Part shown: piece by piece, positions 25,911-34,617 of the stretch
How positions within the stretch are numbered: the first letter of the stretch is position 1
Layout of the letters: each line of letters begins with the position of its first letter
Assembly: GCA_026692865.1 (NCBI GenBank)
Contig: JAPLNI010000042.1
Location: 1-64,000, forward strand
Direction of reading: 5' to 3'
From: Planctomycetota bacterium
GTDB taxonomy: Bacteria > Planctomycetota > Planctomycetia > Pirellulales > Pirellulaceae
DNA length: 64,000 nt
Made by a program: the position numbers and the translations under genes
Notes under the pieces: generated by a model
The model's input: only the letters and a program-made list of their open reading frames with translations
Database searches by the model: none
Told to the model about the DNA's origin: nothing

Positions 25911-27299
25911 TTAGCGGATTAGTAATCCAGCAACAGACGCATTAAGAATTGTGGCCAAGAAACCGACAAAGAGCGCCTTGAGACCGAGCTTCGCTAAATC
26001 GGCACGTCGCTCGGGCGCCAAGGCTCCGATGCCACCTAATTGAATACCGATCGAGGAAAAATTCGCAAATCCGGTAAGGGCATAAACCGACAGCAATCTC
26101 GCTCGCTCTGAGAGGTCTGCATAGGCAGGATCTTTCGTCAGCGTAACGTACGCCACATGTTCGTTAGCTGCCAACTTAATTCCAAGCAGGCTTCCAACTT
26201 GCGGTGTCTCGTTAATTGGAACTCCAATCAACATGGCAACCGGTTGAAAGATCGTTCCAAGAATTCGGGAAAGTGTAAGATCATTTGGAATCCAAGCGAG
26301 TGATTCGGTTGTCAACCCTAAGCTAAGCAGTAAGGGCTTGATACCGCTGATCAATGAATCAAATAATGCGATAAAGGCGAGGAACCCAATTAACATCGCC
26401 GCAACGTTCAGTGCCAGCATCAAGCCATCCTTCACTCCAGAAGCGGCTGCATCAATCGCGTTTTCGTGCATCGTTGGTACCACGATTTTTGAGGCGACCA
26501 ATGTTTCTGGCACCTCCGTTTCTGGCACGACTAATTTCGCTAAGTACAAACTACACGGACAGGCCATGACGCACGTCGAAAGAATTGCAACTGGGTCGGC
26601 CCCATAGCTGATGTAGACAGCCATCATGCCTCCCGAGATGTGAGCCATGCCGCTTGCCATCATTGTCAGCAACTCAGACTGAGTCATTCTGGGAACGAAC
26701 GGCTTTACGATCAGCGGTGCTTCCGTCTGCCCCATGAAGACGTTGGCTGATACCGAAAGCGTCTCGGCTCCCGAAGTCCCCATGAAGAATTGCATCACCC
26801 AAGCGAATGCCTTCACGACTAATTGCAAGACGCCAAGATAGTACAGGACACTAAAAAAAGCGGAAACAAAAATGATCGGCGGTAACGCTTTAAAAGCAAA
26901 AACAAAACCTGCCGGGCCATCGACTTTCGAGAGCGAGCCGAATACGAATTCACCTCCCTTGTCAGAGCAGTCGATGAGAACTTTAATGCCGCTTCCGATT
27001 AGTTGAAACAACGATTGAACCCAGGTGAATTGCGTCACACCCACAGCCAACGCGATTTGGAGTGCAATGCCCCATCCGATGGTCTTCAGATTGACCGCAC
27101 GCAGGTTGGTACTCATGGCACTCGCGAGAGTCAGAAATGCGACAATCCCGAAGACAGCTTGGCCACGAGTACCGATCTGTGGCGCTAAGAGATATGCTGT
27201 GACAGTTAAAGCAACAACAGCGCAAAGCAATACGATGCGAAGGGAATTAGACGAACTTGCTTGTGGTGGACTCGTTGGATGGATGATATTCGGCTGCAT
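25911..27299 (-). CDS. CNT family Na+/nucleoside cotransporter (NupC-like)
   Basis: A 462-residue transporter of the concentrative nucleoside transporter family. The ATG at 27299 is preferred to 27317 because TTAGGAA lies 7-8 bases upstream. Helices are followed by the family signature SANVFMGQTEAPLIVKPF with MTQSELLTMMASGMAHISGG, which forms the nucleoside- and sodium-binding core, and a gating NFSSIGIQLGGIG motif near the C-terminus. It imports nucleosides with Na+ or H+. The length fits the family. The gene is alone between the MMPL exporter and kup, with 388 bp upstream for its promoter. Confidence 0.93.
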   Translation of the reverse strand: MQPNIIHPTSPPQASSSNSLRIVLLCAVVALTVTAYLLAPQIGTRGQAVFGIVAFLTLASAMSTNLRAVNLKTIGWGIALQIALAVGVTQFTWVQSLFQLIGSGIKVLIDCSDKGGEFVFGSLSKVDGPAGFVFAFKALPPIIFVSAFFSVLYYLGVLQLVVKAFAWVMQFFMGTSGAETLSVSANVFMGQTEAPLIVKPFVPRMTQSELLTMMASGMAHISGGMMAVYISYGADPVAILSTCVMACPCSLYLAKLVVPETEVPETLVASKIVVPTMHENAIDAAASGVKDGLMLALNVAAMLIGFLAFIALFDSLISGIKPLLLSLGLTTESLAWIPNDLTLSRILGTIFQPVAMLIGVPINETPQVGSLLGIKLAANEHVAYVTLTKDPAYADLSERARLLSVYALTGFANFSSIGIQLGGIGALAPERRADLAKLGLKALFVGFLATILNASVAGLLIR

Positions 27300-27687
27300 G
27301 ACGATTCCTAAATACAAAAGATTGGGGCGACGAATACCACCTGAGAGGTCTAAAGTCTATCAAATCAGGGTCACTTTGGGTGCGTATGACAAAACGTTCT
27401 TTACGAATAAACACCTGGTTCGACTAACGCTTTTAGCGACCAATGTATTCCGTTTGCAATTTGTCAAAAATCTCAGTTTCAGTTTCTGAATTGTTGAACT
27501 TCAAGGAAGCAATAATACCCGCAGATATAAGACTTGTCGCAGCAATGAATGCTTAGCAACTCTTCAATGAACTTCCACATACTTGAACTGGCGGTAGTGT
27601 CCATCGGATGATTGCTTCGTGTTTTGGCTTTCGATCATACTAACACAAACGATCATTCGCTAAAGACTTCGCTACATCTCAGTTGGA
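27300..27687. other. Intergenic region, nothing recognised
   Basis: No gene, RNA or clear regulatory structure was recognised between the end of kup and the start of the nucleoside transporter gene. The end of the stretch next to the transporter start should contain its promoter. A plus-strand frame overlapping 27025-27489 is antisense to the transporter and has no family features. Confidence 0.5.
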
Positions 27688-29994
27688 TTATGTCAGTTCG
27701 ATTTTTGCGATTGCAATCGCAGATCGGGAGTCTTGGTTTGTTTGTACTTCTAACTCAGGAAGAGTAACTCGAGCACTCGTTTCGTCGAAAATAACCGGGA
27801 TAATTTCTTTTGAAATGGCTGCGTCGTAGACCAAGCCCAGATACTTGTGAGCTGGGCTGGAGACTCGAAGTATCCATCGGAATAGGCCGGTTCTTAGGCG
27901 GTGCATTATTGAAGATCGACGTGGCAAGATGATATCTTCTTCGCCGATCTCAACGATCCAACGTTCAGCGGCGATATCGATTTTCTTTTGTCGTTGCAGG
28001 TCGCGTAGAGCACGGCGAACGTCGGGTTGTTCCAGGTATCCATAGGTAACGGTAATGGCATCGATGTCATTTCCGAGACGAAAGACTTGGTATCGATACA
28101 TCGGATTTGCGTAAGGCATATCGATTTGGTTGACGTGCATCAAAACCACGTGAGATGGAAGAACCCCGTACTTCTTAAGAAAGACTCGAAGGGCGATCGG
28201 TACATAGTCTTCCTTGGATTGTATTGGACGAGAGCAAAGGAAGACTGCCGCACGGTCGCTTTCGACTAAGCGATGACGACCTTGAACAAGTAGTCTCGCA
28301 TGAGGCAGGTTCTGCTGGAGCGCGATCTCCATATCGTCGAGCATTTCTCGAAGGCTAACAAGCCATTCGATCTTCTTTCCTTCGCCGACTGCAAATTGAT
28401 AGAAGGCTTGTCCGAGTCGCTTACGTCCCCATTGCCATGTCAACATGATCAACAATAGGAAGCCTGCAACGATGACAGGGAAATATCCGCCGCTGCCGAT
28501 TTTCAATAGATTGCTGCCGAAGAAAATACCATCGACTACTAATATCGGAACGCAAACTGCGTACGCGAGCCATAGCGGCCATTGCCATCTGTAGTAAGCG
28601 ACAAAGCCAAAGATTAAAGTCGTGATTCCCATCGTTCCCGTCACAGCAATACCATAAGCGGCCGCTAGATTTCCCGCGTTTCGGAACATCAGGGTTATAA
28701 CGATACAGCCGACAAACATACTCCAATTGACTGCTGGAATGTAGACTTGGCCTTCTGCTTCGCGACTGGTGTACTTCACATCAAAACGCGGCATAAAGCC
28801 TAACGCAATTGCTTGTTTGGTGATCGAGAAAAGCCCGGTAATCAATGCCTGAGACGCGATGAATGCAGCAATCGCAGAGATGAATAGATCAACACCCAGA
28901 ATTCCATTGTCTAATGTTTCAAACCCAGTCTGGGGTGTGAGCGCATAGAAGGAATTTGCTCGAGGCGGAACACCATTGCCAATCATGTAGCCGACCTGCC
29001 CTGCATAATTAACTAACAAGCAAGGCAAAATAAAGGAGAACCATGCTATGGTAATCGGCCGTCGCCCAGAATCTTCCGGAGCAACGCTAGTTCCTGGTGG
29101 AACAGTAAAATTACATGACTTGGAAAAGTGCCCAATGTCAGCGTACTTAGCTTCACCACCGGTGATTGCAAGCACCACAACACCCATTACGACGAATGCC
29201 CCAATACTTGGAAAGCTATACAAAAATTGCAAACCGACGATTGGATTTACGGCATAGAAAACTTCTGGATGGCCAACTACCCAGGGAAGTCCCTTTAACG
29301 CTATCCAAGGGAACCAAACTAACATCATGAACCAACCAAAGAGTCCACCGACTTGACTTGTGCCTCGCCATTGAGCTTTGAAGAGTCCAAACAAACATGC
29401 GACGGTCATGACGATCGACCAAGTTTCGCCGAGTGGTTCGAAGGCACCTAGCATACTGATCGGAGGCGTGATGATTCCATCTGCCGCTAGCAACGCTGCT
29501 GCTGCTGCCACCATGTAACCAAGGAAAGTTACACCGAATACTTTCCCGGTGTATCCATTGAGTAATCCCCATAACGCAAAAGTTCCACCACCACCCCGAT
29601 CATCGGCTCGCATGATCAACAAGTCATACTTCACCGTAAGCAAAATCAAGGCCCAGAAGATGAGACTCAACCCACCGAGAAGATCGCTCGTTTCGACAAG
29701 ATTAGGCCCACCTAATTCGATGATTGCCGCGACTTGCTCATGAGATTGACCATGATTTTTGAGCCTTATCGTCTCGCGCGTAATCTCCATCACGGTGTAG
29801 AGAACCGACGTCCCAATGTCACCGTACACTGTCCCCGTGGCCTCGCGGATGCGAGTGAACATCGTTCTATCGCCATGGGCACCGTGCGACGAACTTGACT
29901 CAATTGCCTTTGATGTATCCGCTTTCGCAGACTCGCCAGTGAAGGCCCCTGAACTCTTGTCAGGAGGGAACGACTCAGACTGATTTTTGGTCAT
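27688..29994 (-). CDS. kup: Kup family potassium uptake protein
   Basis: A 768-residue K+/H+ symporter of the Kup/HAK/KT family. The ATG at 29994 (MTKNQSESFP) is preferred over the one at 30036. A soluble N-terminus of about 40 residues precedes the signature YGDIGTSVLYTVMEITRE in helix 1 (the family usually reads YGDIGTSPLY, so Pro is replaced by Val). About 12 helices follow, then a cytoplasmic C-terminal domain of about 230 residues with VPIALRVFLKKYGVLPSHVV-type sequence. It should bring K+ into the cell with protons. It is divergent from the downstream TPR gene. Confidence 0.93.
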   Translation of the reverse strand: MTKNQSESFPPDKSSGAFTGESAKADTSKAIESSSSHGAHGDRTMFTRIREATGTVYGDIGTSVLYTVMEITRETIRLKNHGQSHEQVAAIIELGGPNLVETSDLLGGLSLIFWALILLTVKYDLLIMRADDRGGGGTFALWGLLNGYTGKVFGVTFLGYMVAAAAALLAADGIITPPISMLGAFEPLGETWSIVMTVACLFGLFKAQWRGTSQVGGLFGWFMMLVWFPWIALKGLPWVVGHPEVFYAVNPIVGLQFLYSFPSIGAFVVMGVVVLAITGGEAKYADIGHFSKSCNFTVPPGTSVAPEDSGRRPITIAWFSFILPCLLVNYAGQVGYMIGNGVPPRANSFYALTPQTGFETLDNGILGVDLFISAIAAFIASQALITGLFSITKQAIALGFMPRFDVKYTSREAEGQVYIPAVNWSMFVGCIVITLMFRNAGNLAAAYGIAVTGTMGITTLIFGFVAYYRWQWPLWLAYAVCVPILVVDGIFFGSNLLKIGSGGYFPVIVAGFLLLIMLTWQWGRKRLGQAFYQFAVGEGKKIEWLVSLREMLDDMEIALQQNLPHARLLVQGRHRLVESDRAAVFLCSRPIQSKEDYVPIALRVFLKKYGVLPSHVVLMHVNQIDMPYANPMYRYQVFRLGNDIDAITVTYGYLEQPDVRRALRDLQRQKKIDIAAERWIVEIGEEDIILPRRSSIMHRLRTGLFRWILRVSSPAHKYLGLVYDAAISKEIIPVIFDETSARVTLPELEVQTNQDSRSAIAIAKIELT

Positions 29995-30462
29995 AGTAGA
30001 TAACTGATACTTGCTCGATGGGATCGAAAGAACCATCGTTGCAGTATTTCACCGCGCGGCTCGTTCGGTGCCAAGCCCCACAAATTCGTTTCTTGCCCGC
30101 CAACGCTCAAACCAGAGGCTCATTTGTGACTCGATGAATCTGGGGAATTGTCATTTCTCTGCCGTTAAAGACGCCTCAATCGCCAAGAAACCTCAATTCC
30201 GATCATTTCAAAGTCGGTTTTCGATTGCGATCTATGGAAACATTGATAATCTAGAAATACCGTGTATCCGGCCCCCAATCAGTTAATGATATAGTTCATT
30301 TTAGCCACAACATGGCATAACCAACCGTCCCACTCAACAGACCGTAAGAGGACGCGACTACCCAAGAACCTGGTTCAAACAAACGTTTTTCTTTCTAGGC
30401 AAACGTTCTTGGTGGACCAATCTAAAGCTCTGAAACTTTCATTCGGCTCACCTATCTGAAAC
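29995..30462. other. Divergent promoter region between kup and the TPR gene
   Basis: No gene was recognised. The region lies between two genes that read away from each other and must carry both promoters. A repeated CAAACGTT motif (near 30379 and 30400) is the only short structure noticed. Confidence 0.4.
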
Positions 30463-31824
30463 ATGACTGAAATGCACCGACTCAAACCAACACTTCGATT
30501 TGTGCTCACTTGTTCGATTGCTGTCTGCCTATCGTTTTCATACGGAGTTACAAGAGCAGAGGTCGATTTAACTGCTGCCGCTCCAGTCACAACCGATCAA
30601 TACAATTTGGCACCGCCGGCCAATGATGCAGTCAAGGCGGCGTCGGAAGCAATTCAAGCCGGAGATTTAGCAACCGCTCGAACGCAACTTGCGACCCTAA
30701 GCAAGACAGCCGACACATTCCATCCTGAGGTATTACTTGTACAACTGCTTTTCTCGCAAGGGATGTCGCGTGAAGGAGTCGCTGTACTAGAAAAGTTCGC
30801 TGCTCAAGAGCCTCGGCGACAAGATGTGTATCTCTTGTTTAACGAGATTGCAGTCGGCGAACGGCGATGGTTTGATGCCTGGAACATAAGCAACACGGGC
30901 GAGCGACTTGCACCAGCCACCAATTGGTCACCAGGTTTTGCAGCGAAAGTGAAAGACCGCCTAATCTTTTTGAAAGCCATCAGTTGCGAAGGACGACAGG
31001 ACTGGAAAACGGGTCGCGACGCTTATCTACAACTATCCAAAGCAAAGGATGTCCAAAGTGAAATTTTCGAAGGCCTAGGACGTACCGAATACAAGCTTGG
31101 AAACATTGACCAATCGATGGTGCATTTTCAGAAACTGCGAGACTCGCAAAAGCGTTCGCTGATTCCTGAATTCGCTCTTGCAAACCTTTACGAGGCAGAT
31201 GGCAATGTTATCAAGGCAGAAGAGTTCTACCAGAAAGCAGTTTCGAATAAAGGAGCAACACCGCGCGAGCTTATTCCGGCCAAGCTCGCGTTCGCACGTT
31301 TTCTGATCTGGAGCAGTCGTCCAGCCGACGCGAAGCCTTTTTTGGAAAATGAAATCACCGAAAGCAGCGGTTCGGAGACAGAGCGGCAATTCTTGTTAGC
31401 GATCGTGGCTCGGATGGAGCAACGTTTTAAAGATGCTCAGGAGATTCTATCGCGACTTCATCAACAGGATTCCACATCGTTCGCAATTGGGAATCATCTT
31501 GCGTTAGTACTGATCGAAAGTGAGCAGGAATCGCTTCGAGGACGAGCTTTACAAATCGCTGAAGTGAATTCACGCAACAATCCTCAAACGGTCGATGCAT
31601 GGGCGACGTTGGGCTATATCCAATTTCGCCTGGGTGATTCGGCAGCTGCTGAAAAAAGCTTGGGCAAGTCCCTTCAGAATGGTAAACTAAGCCGTGATGC
31701 TGCGTTCTATCTCGCAAAGATTAAGCAGAGCTTGGGAAACAAAGACGAGGCGAAAAAGCTGTACGACACCGCCATGAGCCTACCCGGTCCTGTCTTCTAT
31801 CCAGAAGTAGCAACTAGCAACTAG
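30463..31824 (+). CDS. Exported TPR-repeat protein
   Basis: A 453-residue protein with a signal peptide (FVLTCSIAVCLSFSYGVTRA, about residues 12-32) followed by tetratricopeptide repeats through most of its length. Visible repeat lines include LGRTEYKLGNIDQSMVHFQK, LANLYEADGNVIKAEEFYQK and LGYIQFRLGDSAAAEKSLGK. TPR arrays hold protein complexes together, so it is probably a periplasmic scaffold. An ATG three codons later (30472) is also possible. It is alone on its strand, ending only 14 bp before the stop of the converging 111-residue gene. No partner can be named. Confidence 0.8.
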   Translation: MTEMHRLKPTLRFVLTCSIAVCLSFSYGVTRAEVDLTAAAPVTTDQYNLAPPANDAVKAASEAIQAGDLATARTQLATLSKTADTFHPEVLLVQLLFSQGMSREGVAVLEKFAAQEPRRQDVYLLFNEIAVGERRWFDAWNISNTGERLAPATNWSPGFAAKVKDRLIFLKAISCEGRQDWKTGRDAYLQLSKAKDVQSEIFEGLGRTEYKLGNIDQSMVHFQKLRDSQKRSLIPEFALANLYEADGNVIKAEEFYQKAVSNKGATPRELIPAKLAFARFLIWSSRPADAKPFLENEITESSGSETERQFLLAIVARMEQRFKDAQEILSRLHQQDSTSFAIGNHLALVLIESEQESLRGRALQIAEVNSRNNPQTVDAWATLGYIQFRLGDSAAAEKSLGKSLQNGKLSRDAAFYLAKIKQSLGNKDEAKKLYDTAMSLPGPVFYPEVATSN

Positions 31825-31838
31825 CCACTCCTTAGTCC

Positions 31839-32174
31839 CTATTCCGAATCGTCTGCGACTTCGATAACTGTATCGAAGACAGGCTTTGAATAACCCAAGC
31901 TACGGATGACTTCAAGGACTTCGCTGCAGGTTGGGAACATGCGTCCGTTCTTTCGCTTGTAAGCTTCCATAGCCTGCATGAACTCGCATTCATCTTGGCT
32001 ATAGTCGCGTTCGCATGTAGTTGGATCGATTTGACGGCGACGTTCAACCTTGGCTCGCCTCTCACCCTTGGCGATAATTTTAGCAACAGCAGGCTTCGTA
32101 ACATCATCTCGACGTGCTCCACGGCGACGATCGATCGAAACAATGCTCTCTTTGCTTTCTACTAATTTTGTCAC
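31839..32174 (-). CDS. Conserved-looking small protein, 111 aa
   Basis: No named family was recognised. The 111-residue product has a strongly basic first half ([12 protein letters not shown] and [14 protein letters not shown]) and a second half with a [20 protein letters not shown] helix followed by [15 protein letters not shown], a motif of the kind found in small planctomycete regulatory or structural proteins. It lacks a signal peptide, so it is probably cytoplasmic and may bind nucleic acid. It converges on the TPR gene (14 bp apart) and is divergent from the deaminase gene, with about 265 bp between their starts. Confidence 0.7.
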   Translation of the reverse strand: MTKLVESKESIVSIDRRRGARRDDVTKPAVAKIIAKGERRAKVERRRQIDPTTCERDYSQDECEFMQAMEAYKRKNGRMFPTCSEVLEVIRSLGYSKPVFDTVIEVADDSE

Positions 32175-32439
32175 GTCAAACCCTTTCGAGTACCTAGTTC
32201 ATCTTTGCGGCATCGGAACAACCCGAGCAAGCCGTATGGCTTACCTGCCTGGAAGAAAATACCCCACCCGCAGACTCGAAGAGGGAACTTGAGTAAAATC
32301 GGGCCAGTTTTCTGTATAGCCGGGCCTTTCCCTGAGGGTGGTGAGGGATGTAGGGCTTGTAGGGCGTTATCACGGTGTCGCTTGCTCAATCCATGTGTTT
32401 GTTAGGCGCACGGCGACGAGTTACCTTTTGAAAGATTTT

Positions 32440-33030
32440 ATGCCATTCACCAACCAATTCACGGTCAGCTTGCCCGAGTGGGCTGTGGCTGCCCAAGCAG
32501 AACTACCCACCCACATTCCGAGTGTCGAATCCCAAATGCGGGAGGTGATTCGCTTTTCGCAGCTGAATATTGACCATCAAACCGGCGGCCCGTTTGCCGC
32601 GGGAGTGTTCGAGCGAGACACTGGTAAGCGAATCGTGATCGGCGTCAACCGTGTCGTACCCTCGAACGTTTCATCGGCTCATGCGGAGGTGGTTGCATTA
32701 TCGTTGGCGCAACAGATTCTTCAGACGTGGGACTTGGGAAGCGTTTCGTTACCCGCGTTACAGTTGGTGGTGAACTGGCGTCCGTGTGCAATGTGTTATG
32801 GAGCAACACTCTGGAGCGGCATTCGGTCCTTAGTAATAGCCGGAAGCGACGACGCTTGCGAAACTATTACAGGATTTGATGAAGGCCCAATGCACCCTGA
32901 GTGGAAAGAAGAGATGATTAAGCGAGGTATCTCGATCCAAGATGGCCTACTGTATGAAGAAGCAATAGCCGTTTTCAGAAACTTTCGAGACCGTGGGTTC
33001 GTCGTCTACAATGGTAGAAGCTCCAGCTGA
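32440..33030 (+). CDS. Nucleoside deaminase (cytidine/guanine deaminase fold)
   Basis: A 196-residue zinc-dependent deaminase. The frame opens at 32338, but the ATG at 32440 (MPFTNQFTVSLPEW) gives a natural N-terminus. The catalytic zinc motif is complete: His81-Ala-Glu83 (HAEVVALSLAQ) and Cys116/Cys119 (PCAMC). Glu83 should act as the proton shuttle. The enzyme family hydrolyses an amino group from a purine, pyrimidine or nucleoside; the EGPMHPEWKEEMIKRGI region and length resemble the guanine/cytosine deaminase group. The exact substrate is not clear. It is followed by the tandem 155-bp repeats. Confidence 0.88.
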   Translation: MPFTNQFTVSLPEWAVAAQAELPTHIPSVESQMREVIRFSQLNIDHQTGGPFAAGVFERDTGKRIVIGVNRVVPSNVSSAHAEVVALSLAQQILQTWDLGSVSLPALQLVVNWRPCAMCYGATLWSGIRSLVIAGSDDACETITGFDEGPMHPEWKEEMIKRGISIQDGLLYEEAIAVFRNFRDRGFVVYNGRSSS

Positions 33031-33065
33031 GAGTTAATCGCGCGTTTGATTGGGGAGCCTGCAAA

Positions 33066-33220
33066 TTTGGAGTGCTGTGACTTGTCACAGCTTTCGGGCG
33101 AGCGACGTTGAAAAAAGAAAGATTCTCCCGTGACAACTCAATCGTTTGGTTAGCAAAGACTTTTTAGATTGATCACCGCTAGATAAGTCTTAAAGCTCCG
33201 CCAAGCCGGAGCACTCCAAA
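33066..33220 (+). repeat. 155-bp element with 11-bp terminal inverted repeats, copy A
   Basis: The unit begins TTTGGAGTGCT and ends AGCACTCCAAA, perfect 11-bp inverted ends. Just inside the left end is an 18-bp hairpin (GCTGTGACTTGTCACAGC, 33074-33091); just inside the right end is another (GCTCCGCCAAGCCGGAGC). The interior has no coding capacity. The layout resembles a MITE or a structured REP-type element. Copy B follows head to tail with high similarity. Confidence 0.85.
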
Positions 33221-33375
33221 TTTGGACTGCTGTGACTTGTCACAGCTTTCGGGCGAGCGATAGTGAAAAAAGAAAGATTCTCGCGTGACAACTGAATCAT
33301 TTGGTTAGCGAAGACTTTTGAGAATGACCGCCGAAAGATAAGTCTTAAAGCTCCGCCAAGCAGGAGCACTCCAAA
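33221..33375 (+). repeat. 155-bp element, copy B (tandem)
   Basis: Same length and layout as copy A, with scattered substitutions (for example TTTGGACTGCT at the left end, so one terminal base no longer pairs). The left hairpin is identical and the right one differs by one base in its stem. The copies differ mostly in the centre, so the hairpins look conserved. Confidence 0.85.
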
Positions 33376-33394
33376 TGGAGCCGTTCGCCATCAA

Positions 33395-33438
33395 TCAACG
33401 AAAAGAGGGATGGTTAGATTACTCAAACCATCCCTCTT
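33395..33438 (-). terminator. Terminator of the Cys-rich protein gene
   Basis: On the minus strand a 13-bp perfect stem (AAGAGGGATGGTT / AACCATCCCTCTT) with a 10-base loop is followed by TTCGTTGATTG. It lies about 50 bp past the stop codon at 33487. The stem is strong, but the T-run is interrupted. Confidence 0.8.
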
Positions 33439-33486
33439 CGTTAAGGGTTTAACTCAAGATGTTCAGCTCGACGTCGACTCTTCTAA

Positions 33487-34059
33487 CTAAGCACCGCAGC
33501 CGCAGCTTGGAGCAGCAACGGGAGCTTCGCAACCGCAGCTTGGAGCTGGTGCTTCGCAGCACACTGGCTTGACCTTGCTTTTCATATGGCACTTGATCTT
33601 GGAAAACAATGCCTTGATCTTAGCACCGTGAGGCTTGCAGCAAGGAGCTGGAGCTTCGCAACCACAGCTTGGAGCTGCTTCTTCGCAACCACAGCTAGGA
33701 GCAGCAGGAGCTGCATCACAGCAAACAGGAGCTGGTGCAGCGCACTCAACTACAGGAGCTTCGCAACCACAGCTAGGAGCTGGTTCACAGCAGCCGTGTG
33801 CGTGGATCTTGCTGTGAAGCTTTCCGAAGAAGCTCTTTAGCAAATGAGGGCGAGCACAGCAGCTAGGTGCTGGAGCTTCGCAACCGCAGCTTGGTGCTGC
33901 TTCAACTTCGCATCCGCAGCTTGGTGCTGTTTCACAGGCAGGAGCCGTGTCACAACAACCAGCACCACGATGCAACAATCCAAAACCAGCCGAAGCGGTG
34001 GTAGCCGAAACACCAACCGAAGCGACTGCAACTAGGGCGATAGCAATAAAGCGACGCAT
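33487..34059 (-). CDS. Cys-rich SCGC-repeat exported protein
   Basis: A 190-residue secreted protein. The frame opens at 34218, but the ATG at 34059 directly starts a signal peptide (MRRFIAIALVAVASVGVSA...), so it is preferred. The mature part contains 29 cysteines, counted by eye, including seven SCGC units embedded in Ala/Pro-rich APSCGCEAP repeats plus several CC pairs. Two basic segments (LLKSFFGKLHSKIHAHG and HGAKIKALFSKIKCHMKSK) interrupt the repeats. Such a protein is either heavily disulfide-crosslinked, as in the cysteine-rich planctomycete cell wall, or metal-binding. It stands alone with its own strong terminator, so it may be highly expressed. Confidence 0.85.
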   Translation of the reverse strand: MRRFIAIALVAVASVGVSATTASAGFGLLHRGAGCCDTAPACETAPSCGCEVEAAPSCGCEAPAPSCCARPHLLKSFFGKLHSKIHAHGCCEPAPSCGCEAPVVECAAPAPVCCDAAPAAPSCGCEEAAPSCGCEAPAPCCKPHGAKIKALFSKIKCHMKSKVKPVCCEAPAPSCGCEAPVAAPSCGCGA

Positions 34060-34617
34060 GTAAAACTCTCCAAAATTTTTTGAATGGTACAAACTGTTCG
34101 TAGAGGCAAAAAGGATTTTCACGGCCTCGAACTTCCGTGGTGCCCAGCCACTGAAACTTCGAGAGTCTCGTGGCGGAAGGAAGCGTCCGTTTCGTGCCTG
34201 ACGCGTCCAACCTGGCAATCCTTAGCCTAGTTTCCTTAAACAAAGGATGCTTCACGAATCGACGGTATGCCAGTTTTTGAGTACACATTCTTGTGCTTTC
34301 CGGTACTTCCGGGGCCAGTTAACTGACGTATGGCAATCGTCGGAAATGTGCCCGTTCTACGCCCTGGAATCGAACAAACCCAAGATTTTCATGTGGTTTC
34401 GCTAAAGTCATGGAAGAACGTCGAAACGTCCAAAATCGTCAACTTCTCAGTTTGCTAGCTGCCGAAGGCTCGCGAATGGAATTGACCCTTCAGGAAAAGT
34501 TCTGCTATGACGCATCCAGGAGTTTGATGAAGTTGCCTAACTTCACCTGGTTTCCTTAAATTTACTTCCTATCTTTTTCGCAATTACAAACGTACCGTTG
34601 CGACAACGGAATCTTCC
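34060..34617. other. Intergenic region between divergent Cys-rich and T2SS genes
   Basis: No gene was recognised. The region carries the promoters of the Cys-rich gene (minus) and the T2SS operon (plus). Short palindromic sequences are present (for example CAGTTAACTG near 34317), but no standard promoter or RNA structure was identified with confidence. Confidence 0.45.

Larger units (their letters stand above)
33031..33486. other. Intergenic region filled by tandem 155-bp repeats and a terminator
   Basis: No gene was found. The region contains two head-to-tail copies of the 155-bp repeat (33066-33375) and the terminator of the Cys-rich gene (33395-33438). Confidence 0.8.

Noticed and set aside
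27025-27489. 154-codon plus-strand frame
   Set aside because: Mostly antisense to the nucleoside transporter gene; no recognisable protein features.
33586-33840. Plus-strand frames over the Cys-rich gene
   Set aside because: They are complementary reading of the repetitive coding sequence and have biased low-complexity translations.
33500-34000. CRISPR-like array suggested by repeated blocks
   Set aside because: The repeats are in frame and encode APSCGCEAP units of the Cys-rich protein; spacers are not unique sequences of constant length.
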